Translations under genes and position numbers: made by a program
Assembly (NCBI GenBank): GCA_947650285.1
Contig: CANTFL010001260.1
Coordinates: 1-64,000 of the forward strand
Source: Hyaloperonospora brassicae
Taxonomy: Eukaryota > Oomycota > Peronosporomycetes > Peronosporales > Peronosporaceae
Reading direction: 5' to 3'
DNA length: 64,000 bases
In this document: in pieces, positions 34,991 to 44,768 of the stretch
Layout: every line of letters begins with the position of its first letter
How positions within the stretch are numbered: the first letter of the stretch is position 1
Notes under the pieces: generated by a model
Databases searched by the model: none
What the model was told of the DNA's origin: nothing
Seen by the model: only the letters and a program-made list of their open reading frames with translations

Positions 34991-35059
34991 ATATGCGATA
35001 TTGACGTGGGAGGAGCGAGCCCGATCGCACAGAGCTGCGTCCAGTATCGCCCAAGTTCC

Positions 35060-35940
35060 GTGCAAAGCTATCGGATTTGATTAAAGGACTGCTCTCGACC
35101 AAGATTCTTCCTATCTTCAACATCACCCTGGGCTTCGCCGATCGTCGTAATTATCAAGAAGAATGGCGAGGACATTCAATTGTGTATCGACTATCGACGA
35201 GTAAATCAGCTAATAATGCCGATGGTATATACAATGCCATCGATCAGCAAAATATTACAAGACATGGACAAAGCGATGTGGTATTGCTCACTGGATATGA
35301 CAAGCCGGTTTTGGGTGGTAGAGAAGTCGGAACGAGCAAAAAGTATTTCCGCATTCATTACGCCATCATGTTTGTTTGAGTGGCTACGGATGCCGTTTGG
35401 CTTTAAAAAACCGTCCGCAGATTTACCAACGCCTGATCGACAATGCATTGTATGACTATTTAAGTTCGGTTCTGATCCAGACGCCTCCTCTATGGAGTCG
35501 TCCAATCGGATCGACGTATTTACACAAGGAAGGTCGGACACCAGTCAGACACCTTCTGTGCCAGGTCGAAGATCGTACATCGATGACATGTTAGTTCCAG
35601 CTTTAGCGTGTACTGATCTGTATAAAAGAGCAGAAGGATTGCTACGTGTATTTGACAAGTGGAAATTGTCGATAAGCCTAACCAAACGTATTTCGGGACG
35701 GAGTGAGGTGGACTATCTTGGTCATCAAGTAGTACTCTCCGGATTGGAAGCTCACCCAAACGATCTCGAATCGGTGGTTAATATTACAGTTCTTGAACGC
35801 TGCGGTCGATCCAGTCGTTGATGGGTAGTTAAAAATACTACAGCCGATTTATTGAAGACTTTGCACTATACGCATCAGTGCTCTACGAACTACGCGAAGC
35901 AGATTTCCACGAAAACCGCCGCATGGAAAAGATGGATTCG
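35060..35940 (+). pseudogene. reverse transcriptase of L3
   Basis: Readable motifs: KKNGEDIQLCIDYRRVNQL, WYCSLDMTSRFWVVEKSE (first catalytic Asp), WLRMPFGFK, then YIDDMLVPALA (catalytic Y-I-D-D), VDYLGHQVVLSGLEAHP, and a degraded LNYYS region. It is broken by shifts near 35390 and 35820. Confidence 0.85.
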
Positions 35941-36179
35941 CACATACCGAGTGAAGAGAGAGTTGACACTTAGAAGTGTCGGAGGATAGTGATCCAGATC
36001 TTATCGGTGTTACAGGGGGCGATCGAAAAGTGGATAATCGCAAAGATCAAGGTAATAGCGATTCAGATCATATCTGTGTAGCAGGGAGCGGTCCAGAGAT
36101 TTCCTGTGTTACAGGGGGCGGCCTGACTACAACGAACAGAACATGATGGGAGAAAGCGATGATTTCGTTCACCATGTCT

Positions 36180-36650
36180 AAGGATAAGATGGCCAAGACT
36201 CCGATTCTTGAACACTTCGGTCCGGATCTTTCTCCACCGACCGTGGTCTATGCTAGTAAATGGGCAGTATCTGCAGCTTTGCTACAAGAACACGATTGAA
36301 CATACTGGACCGTAACGTTTACAAGCCGAACGCTAACACCCAACGAGATTAACTACAGAATGGTGGAAAAGAGGATTTAGCTCTGTTGCGCATCCTAAAT
36401 ATATGCTACATTATGTTAATTTCACGAGAAAGCAAGTTTCTCACGCGTCATTCGACGTTGGCCTGGCTGGTACAATCTTCAGGCCTAAACTGGAGGATAG
36501 TGAGATGGGCGACGTTGTTATCGAATTGGACTCTAGAGATCAAGAAGTGTGAAAATCGAAAAGATGAAATCCTGGGTACACTCGCCGCCAGCATAACCCC
36601 TAGCAAAGACCAGATGTTGATCGCGATCGCCCCTCAGAAACAGCCGAAAC
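36180..36650 (+). pseudogene. first RNase H (connection-like) of L3
   Basis: TVVYASKWAVSAALLQE, then NEINYRMVEKR, then FLTRHSTLAWLVQSSGLN. The first Asp is replaced by Tyr and the third by Arg, as in L2, which argues that the loss predates the copies. A short Gly/Asp-rich linker with VTGGDRK and CVTGGG repeats precedes it. Confidence 0.75.
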
Positions 36651-36699
36651 ATGCTATAAGAATGCCATCACCAACGGTGGAAGAGAGTGAAAGTCTATA

Positions 36700-37110
36700 A
36701 GTGGTCAGGTTTGATGTTCCGGCCCGAACCAAACGGAAAGGAGGGCATAGAGAGCATTAGTATGGAAGCCCCCAGAGTGGAAGATAGTGACTGATGCAGC
36801 CGAAAATGCGATGGCCTTGACGGTGAATTAGGCTGGATACCGTGGATAAATACAAGGTTTCGATCTCTTAGCCGATCGAACGCGGGTTCGTATCATCATT
36901 TGTGGTGATTCAAGCTTATTGATCAGTCAGATTCGCGGAGAAATCGATTGCAAAGCGCCCGGATTGCAGTTCGTATGTCATAAGACTATGGAGAAACTCC
37001 GATCGTGGCCGATCCATGAATTTCTACATGTGAAGAAGGGCCGGAATCAGAGTGCTGATAGATTGACAAGCAAGGCTTGGCAACAAGAGCAAGACTTGAT
37101 CGCTTTATCC
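36700..37110 (+). pseudogene. second (plant/archaeal-like) RNase H of L3
   Basis: FDVPARTKRKGG (first Asp present), an AGYRG segment where L2 has AEYRG (Glu lost), CGDSSLLISQIRGEIDCKAP (third Asp present), then HEFLHVKKGRNQSADRLTSK with the final Asp. The distal half is in an intact frame (36919 onward), and the proximal half has stops. Confidence 0.75.
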
Positions 37111-38435
37111 GGTCGAGGTCGTCAGGATTTATGCTCGTTGAACCGGTTGGACGAGTTGTTAAAACCCAATAGTGTCGATCAGGTCGTGAAATTAGCTGCC
37201 GTCACTGGGTCAGCCGTAAGGATACGGCGATCGCCTGAAATACTGCAAGAGGAATTTGTTCGTCATTTCAGAATCGAGAGAATTAAGCAAGCCATTAAAG
37301 AGGAGAAGTGGATCGACAAACTGAAGAAATTCGTAATCCGGTATCTGACGAAGTTGAGTGTCGAAGAAGCGAAACTATGTGCTCGAATGGCGTCCGAATC
37401 TGAGCTAGACGAGAGACGACTATTGTTTTTCTGCCCTCGATCAACGGAAGATCCGGATAATCGGGTGGAGTTGGTTCGTTTGGTGATACCAGAACTACTG
37501 CAGCAAGATTTCCTACATCACTACCACACCAGTCTGGAGGGAGGCTACCGAGGGATAGGCCAAACGTACCAACAAATACAATCTAACTTTCACTAGAGAG
37601 GACTCTATCAGATTGCTCAGTGTTACGTGAGAGAATTTTTTGATTGCACGACGTGAAAAGAAAAACCTGTACTTCGCGGCAAATCTCCGGGGAATGTCCA
37701 ATCCATTTACCCGTTTCAAATGATCGCGATGGATCACATACCGTCACTACCGCGATGTTTTAAAGAAGCCGAGTTATTGTTGTGGATGGATCTGTTCCCA
37801 GGATACGTGATAGCCAAGTCTAGTTCCTAAAAAGGGGCACAGACGATCGCTGAGAGTTGCAAAGAGTGTGTGTTTCGAAGATTTGGGACAGTGAAGCGAC
37901 CCGCCACGATGGAGAGCAAGGGTTTATTTCCGATTTCTTCCGAGCATGCAAAAGGATCGCGGGCAAAGACAACGTGCAACCATGGCGTACCTACCTCAAG
38001 AAAATGGGACAGCGGAAAGAATGGTGCAAAAACTGACGAGATCTTGGAAAATGTACGTCACGGATACGAATCAGAAGGATTGGGACGAATATGCCGAGAG
38101 GTTGACGTTCGCCATCAATACTGCACAGGATCGTGTCCGAAGGGATAATTCATTCTACCTAATCCACGGTTGAGACCCACGATCGACATTGGAAGCTACT
38201 GTGCCATTAAGTAGCATTAAACGATGGAATTGAGGACCCCGAAGGTGGCAACATCATATACAGCGTCAATATTAACGAGCGAGAGAATTCGTTAACGATC
38301 GGCTAAGGATCGCGATCGAGGACCGGGCCGATCGACACAATACTTAGTAAGTATCACATGAGATAGAGGTTAGATCGTAAGTATGGCTCTGTTTGGATCG
38401 GGTGAAGGAAGGATACATTCGAAAGCTGGCACATA
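37111..38435 (+). pseudogene. integrase of L3, 3'-truncated by LTR joining
   Basis: The intact frame 36919-37596 continues from RNase H through a helical linker to the zinc-binding start (FLHHYHTSLEGGYRGIGQ). After a stop come MIAMDHIPSLPRCFKEAELL (first catalytic Asp) and MDLFPGYVIAKSSS. The later core is shifted (TMAYLPQENGTAERMVQKL). The tail reads GYIRKLAHMW and joins the LTR within tatgtgg. L1 continues here with HGPFR and a chromodomain, which are absent in L3. Confidence 0.8.
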
Positions 38436-40228
38436 TGTGGTAAAGTTGCTATTCATTTTTGGGATGTAGATCGGTGACCACACAGTTGAGACGTCACTTA
38501 CTGGCGGAAACGACACCAGGTGATCTAGCGATCCAATGGAAGATGGAAGGTGATCCCTACAGATATCAACGATCCGATCCAACTGTCGCCAGAATGATGG
38601 ACATAGAACGATTTGGGACGAGGAGTAAAAAGGGATGATTTCAATGGACCAATGGGACGAGTCGCAGATATATATGATTGATTAAGGTACATCTGGGACC
38701 AGGTCGTGCGATATGACTCTGTGACAAAGTTGTAATATCCTACAGATCGGTGACACTCTTAACCGGTCTCACAATGGGAGTACTAATTTTGGTTGATTAT
38801 AGCTCGATCTGAAAGTGTGAATACTCATGGGAGTCCAGGGAGTTATTTCAAGACATGTGGAGGGTCTCGTGTACCAGGTGAACCCTGAAGGGTGGTATTG
38901 GAGCACGTAAAAGTAGCAGAAGAACATCTAATGCTGAATTGTACCGAGTCGATTCTCAACGATCTCGAATTGGGCATTAGATCGGTCATGTTCTCTATTT
39001 ATTATGGATATATCGCTGATAAGACTTTAAGATCATGATGATTATGCTTGTTGAAGGTCCATGAGTGATGCCTAAAAGTTCAGACCGAAAGAGTCAGTGA
39101 AAGCCGGTGGAATTGACGTCGCAAAATGGATTCAGACACGTTTGGTATTTGGGCACTATTTAGTGCTCTCCGATACCGAAAATGGGAATTTGGTATTGTA
39201 TTTGGGATTTGGTTCGCTTTTGGTGTTTAGGTACGATATCGGGAATATTGGCGCTATCTTTGGAGTACAGGTCATGAAATTTCGACACGTGTTCAAGAGG
39301 ACGGTCAAGCTTAAAGTTGATATCGGTTTGGAGAGTGACCTATAGTTTGGAATAGACTTGAAGATAGGATTGCCAGTAATTTGGTTGGATAATAAAACAG
39401 ACTTGAACTCTACTTCTTCTGCTCACGACGCGCGCTACCTCCCTATCTTCCGGGCAAGATTTCTTTGGCTTCCCCGAAGGTTTGAGTCACGCGTGCTACA
39501 AGGACATTGAGGACCGATCTTGGATTGTTTTCCAATATCGAGAAGCGCGATCTCGAGAAGTTCGACCCGTATCGATCAAGTACTCACACTTATCTCAACT
39601 GCTAGAGTAGCAGCAACACAAGGAAAAGGATTTTGGTTACAAGATCGCGAGACGGCTCAAGTGGTCAGAAGATCTGGACAAGGAGTCCAAGACAAGACCG
39701 AGCGAGATTGAAGCGATCCACAAGGCAGATTGGCTCGTTTCATTTTGTCGAAGCGCAAGACCTATCTGTTACATTGCGCACTTCCTGCAAGATCGGCCGA
39801 TCCCAAGACCAGATCGGACCGATCCCAACGCAAGATCGACGCAAGAGTACTATTTGCTGAGTGAAGATCCCCGCACAGCAAAGACCCCGATCCCGAAGAC
39901 AAATCGAGATCAGTGTGATCCAAGATCAAGATCGCGACATCTCCACATAGTGATCGTCGCGACTCAAGATCAAGATCGCAGAACCCCTGTTCGTGGTGCG
40001 AAGATTTCCGCACCGAGAGCGAACTCTCAACCCCAACCCTCAGCGAGATCGACATCTCACAAGGCCGTTACGAAGAGCTCAAGACATCCCAACCGACGGG
40101 TACACAAGATGAGCACAAGGCTATACAACAAGGCACGGATCGGAGTACCCCCTCCGTGAGTCGGCGAGTATGGGCAAGTGGAAGATCGACTCTTACTCAA
40201 GCAATTTTGTGAGATTGACTTCACCACA
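38436..40228 (+). repeat. L-family LTR, 3' LTR of L3
   Basis: 1793 bp from TGTGGTAAAGTTGC to TTCACCACA. 39781-39960 alone contains 12 GATC tetramers. The right flank (cctcatac) is unrelated to the left junction, which lies inside the integrase tail. Confidence 0.9.
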
Positions 40229-40600
40229 CCTCATACATCATTTATTAAGCCATTTATTTTATCGGTAGAATCATGGAAATGTATTCTAGCTTGCTTCTTA
40301 TGACTCATTCTTTCATCAACTACATTTATATTAGGGTCGCTCGTTTAGGGGTCCTCTTTCCACCATGTTGCCTCATCTTTTAAATATGCGTCTTCTTTAC
40401 TATATGACGCCTGCCAATCGTACATATGCGATCATTTCCACTTGACTTCTTCAGGTGCTGAACCTTCGTCGCTGCTTGTGCTCGAACACAGTTATCGGCA
40501 GCTTTCTCCACAGTGTAATGGCTGACTAAACTGAGTTTTTGTGCAGTTGTTTTAACTCCAGAACCGCGAGTGAGTACACCACTACTCGTAGAACTAAAAC
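40229..40600. other. AT-rich spacer
   Basis: No recognisable coding or structural feature. It may be the distal part of the old H-related element to its right. Confidence 0.3.
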
Positions 40601-42350
40601 ATTAATCAGTATATACGGTCCGAGACGTCCATCAGATGGCCATCCGACGAACAAGTAAAGGGAAGCTTCACGAATCGATTCCGTCATCTAATCCATGGTT
40701 CGTACCTTACGATTCAGTGTAAATCAAAGATGACATCCAATTTGTCGTCCAAAATCAGTAGAATAAATCATTATCGCATTATTTTTGATATGACGTGTGA
40801 CGTATTCCCACCTCACGTATTTTCACTGCAATGGACGCGCCTATTGCAAGGCGCAACGTCGTCACCTTTGGAGGGATGTAGCGCTTAACGAACTCAAGCC
40901 TAGAATCTTCTAGCGACTGGCGTCGTAAAATTTGTCTGACTCCTAACGTCAAGTACGGCTCGAATTGATATTTTTCGTTATTTTCATATTCAAGGTGATT
41001 AGGGACACCTTATTACCAGGGGCAGTAACACACAGTGGCGGTGTTCATAAAGCAACTATCGTCAAGACGTCTACAAATTAATCTATAAGTTACTCGATAA
41101 TTAGGCTGATCTTCTTATAATAATTCCGACCATTGTTTTCGTCGGTCTCTCCGTTGTTGCGATTTATCAACATCTCTAGACTCGCGTCTCTTGGTCTACA
41201 GATGGTTGTAGAGTACTGGTGTACGTAACAGTGACTTCGGTGAAGTTCACTCATCGGCGTAGCGCCCTCTCTTTTTGACAATAATTACATTTCTGCAAGT
41301 GTTTGTTTCCTAGAGAGAGTACGATCGCATTCCGCTAATACAAGATGTCCATCGGTCCCGGAGCTTCTGTTTTCCGCCGTCTTGCAGACCGGTAAGTACA
41401 AGAGCAAGTTTATGCCTGTCTTAAACGAAAAGATTTCTGTTCCGCCACTAATATCGCTTGAATTAGTGGCTTCAGTGTTAAGCGGAACATGTGGATTTTG
41501 ACGAACCCATTCGTAAGACCTTGAATGCACGCAATAATATTCGTGTGTTCATTTATTGAATTATCTGTAATGTGACTCGAGCGGTACCGGATGATCTGCG
41601 CGAAAGCATTCTCATCGAGTTGACCCTGTTTGAGTTGTAAGGACTCAGTACAAGCCCGGAATCTGCCCGTGGTCGCTCATACGCCTGTCTAATGCGGAAC
41701 TTAAAGGCCTCTTACGACCAAGATGAATATGTATTGTAAAGCAAAATTTTTGATTTATGAGGCCCAAGTCAATGTACGTCGAAATGAATATGGATCGTGG
41801 ACCTTAAGTTCTAATTCCTGAGGCTTAAGTGTCCACATGTCGAGCCAAGTTGGACTGGGAGAATGCTATTTTCATTTCATCGTCGACCATGCAACGAGAC
41901 CTCAATGCGTCGTCCACCTCGACGAACCACCTATCTGGTAGTCTTCATCAACCGGTCCGTACTGAAAGATGTCGATATATAAGGTTTCGGGGAGATGTAT
42001 GTGCGTTGATTCGCCCACAGTGGCATTATATGATGTTGTCTCAACAGCTATGTCTGTTTAGCACTTATTCTATTAACTGCTCTGCTTGTCATGAACCTTG
42101 CTCGTAAAGCAAGACTATTGTATCCCATTTGGCAGCAAAGTCATTTTAAGTGAGCGTACCGATAATGGCTTGTTGTTTGCCTCTGTCGAGAAACTATAGC
42201 ATACCACCAATGGCGATGTCACATAGAATACGCTCACCGCATTCTATTCGTGATCACTCAAATCGAGGTAACTATCACATGTGGCGTGATATCTTGATCC
42301 TCATTCAAAATATTCATGCTGTGCAAAACGTCCGTGGTCGTTGAACGGAC
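40600..42350 (-). pseudogene. old H-related protease and gag remnant
   Basis: The reverse complement of about 40640-40760 aligns with the H1 protease/linker region near 53910-54060, best seen in the opposite frame, where MTSNLSSK and RWPSDEQ correspond to MTSNLSSR and GWPSDEQ. 42060-42350 aligns with the first 350 bp of H1 gag. No frame is intact. Hairpins are retained in homologous places, with changed arms (for example atagaat/attctat at 42223-42247). Confidence 0.6.
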
Positions 42351-42365
42351 CATTAAGTGCTACAT

Positions 42366-42671
42366 GTTGTAATGGTCCACGTTTCTTACCAGATAACTGG
42401 TAAGTCTTTGTACCGATACAGCGCAAATGTGTGTGCTCCCACTTTTTACGGACACGGTACGTGCAGAGCAAGAGAGCTATCTAAGCAATAAACTGCTTCG
42501 ATGCATGGAGAAGCATAATTGTAATCAATACACATAAGCCTTTGTCACAAACATTCTCCCTCTTACTTAAACCATATCAGGTGAAAGCGTTCAATCGATA
42601 ATCTCGGTTACTACCCATTACGCGCGTCTAAAATCAAATGGTTGTTATTTGGTTGATATCATGGCCTATGA
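42366..42671 (-). repeat. diverged H-related LTR, interrupted
   Basis: It adjoins the gag remnant through the conserved aagtgctac/tgttgtaa junction seen at 341-362. cttaccag/ctggtaag (42385-42404) replaces the cccttgcg/cgcaaggg hairpin of the H LTR, and the cattacgcgcgtct segment is shared with it. Element H1 is inserted near its middle: tatg occurs at 42667-42670 and again at 60162-60165. Confidence 0.55.
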
Positions 42672-42953
42672 TGTAACGGAGCAGCCGTTACATGGAATTG
42701 TCACTTTAAGGAAAGTGACAATAAAGAATATGAAGTTGAATATTTTTTGAACAATATCACCACTTGGTGATATTGAAGGGTCGACCAAAGAGTCTGTTCA
42801 TTGGTTGATATCTTGATGATATCAACCCACCAATCGCCGCAAGACGCGCGCAATGAGTGGTAAGTAGACGTCGTCATACACTCAGTTATATTAGCATAAA
42901 TAAGTTAATTCAAACAGAGAGACAGTAGTTATAAGACTTAATTATATTAATAT
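42672..42953 (+). repeat. H1 5' LTR, left part
   Basis: It matches 59771-60050 and ends in attaatat, where L1 inserted. The remaining 110 bp of this LTR lie at 52246-52355. Confidence 0.9.
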
Positions 42954-44768
42954 TGTGGCAAAGTCATTAATTAAATTTTATGATATGGATCGGTGGCCAT
43001 CTAATTGAGGCGCCACGTACTGGTGAAAAATGGCACCAAGTGATCTGGCGATCCGATGAGAGACGGAAGGTGATCCCACGGAGATCGACGGACCGATCCA
43101 ACGGTCGGCCAAAGGATGGACGTGGAACGGTCTGAGACGAGGCGCAGAAAGGGGTGATTTTCTTGGAACAATCTGGGACGAGTCGCAGACATCGATGATT
43201 TCCACGGTGCAATCTGGGACGAGGGACTAGATTGAACCAGAAGACCGATCTGAACTGAGAAAGGTACTTCTGAGACCAAGCGATGCGACGTGACTCTGTG
43301 ACAAAGTTGCAGCATCCAGGTGATCGAAGATACACATCACCGATCTCCAATGGGAGTACTGATTTAGGTTAATTATGGACCGATCTGGAAGTGCGGATGT
43401 TTGTGGGAGTCCGTGGGACCGTTGTGAGAATTGTGGATGGTCCCATTGTGCGGCTAAACCCTTGAGGATGGTATCGGACCATTTACAACGAACGGAAGAA
43501 CATATAGGGCCGGATCGCACTGTGTCGATCCTCAACGATCTCGAATTGGGCATCAGATCGGTCATGTTCCCTGCTGATTATGGATATATCGATGATGGAG
43601 CTATTGGATTGTGATATACATGCTTGTTGAAGGTCCATGAGTGATGTCGCAAAAGTTCAGACCGAAAGAGCCAGTGGAAGCCGGTTGAATTGACGTCGCA
43701 AAATGGATTTAGACACATTCGGCATTTGGATACTATTTTGGACTTTTCGGTACCAAAATTGGGTATTAGGTACCGCATTTGGAATTTGCTCCTTTTTGGT
43801 GTCTAGGTACGATATCGGGAGTATTGGCGCTATCTTTGGAGCACAGGTCACGAGATTTCGACACGTGTTCAAGGGGGCGGTCAAGCTTAAAGGTGATATC
43901 GGTTTGGAGAGTGACCTACAGTTTGGAATAGGCTTAAGGATAGGATGGCTATTAATTTGGTTGGATAATAAAACAGTTACCGTTTTTACATATAAAGCAC
44001 GTCGCAGACTTCTCTTCCGGGCAGGATATTTGGCCTCCCGTCGATCAAGAGACGTTGCACGCGCCGTGTTTCGTGTACTCACCTTGGATTGTTTGGCCAA
44101 GGTGGGGTTAAGGTAACTCAACTCAACTCAAACTGCTAGGGTAGCAGCAAACAACGGTAAAGGAAAAGGATTTTGGTTACAAGATCGCGAGGCAGCTCAA
44201 GTGGTCAGAAGATCTGGACAAGGAGTTCAAGACAAGACCGAGCAAGACCGAAGCGATCTACAGGGCAGATCGGCACGTTTCATTTTGGCGAAACAAGCAA
44301 CCGATCCACCCACATTGCGCACTTCCGGCAAGATCGGCCGATCCCAAGACCAGATCGGACCGATCCCAACGCAAGATCGACGCAAGACTACTATTTGCTG
44401 AGTGAAGATTTCCGCACAGCAAAGACCCCGATCCCGAAGACAAATCGAGATCGGTGTGATTCAAGATCGAGATCGCGACATCTCCAAATAGAGATCGCCG
44501 CGACTCAAGATCAAGATCGCAGAACCCCGTTCGTGGTGTGAAGATTTCCGCACCGGAAGCGAACGCTCAACCCAAACCCTCAGCGAGATCGACATCTCCC
44601 AAGGCCATTACGAAGAGCTCAAGCCAGCCCAACCGACGGGTACACAAGGTGAGCACAAGGTTATACAGCAAGGCACGGATCGGAGTACCCCCTCCGTGAG
44701 TCGGCAAGTCTGGGCAAGTGGAAGATCGACCCTCACTAAAGTAATTTTGTGAGATCGACTTCACCACA
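42954..44768 (+). repeat. L1 5' LTR
   Basis: 1815 bp, TGTGGCAAAG to TTCACCACA, rich in aagatcg/gatc motifs. It is nearly identical to 50424-52241. Confidence 0.95.

Larger units (their letters stand above)
31814..38435 (+). mobile_element. decayed plus-strand L element (L3)
   Basis: Gag, zinc knuckles, protease remnant, RT, RNase H 1, second RNase H and part of integrase are readable in this order on the plus strand, followed directly by an L LTR. The 5' end is missing: the sequence starts mid-gag at the outer edge of the opposite-strand LTR. The 3' end is missing too: the integrase tail stops within a KLAHMW motif at the LTR start, so the chromodomain and polypurine tract are lost. Confidence 0.8.

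Noticed and set aside
43001..44541. Long open frames inside the L1 LTRs (both strands)
   Set aside because: They recur identically in both LTRs, overlap one another in several frames and show no domain. Probably incidental to a GATC-rich, stop-poor sequence.
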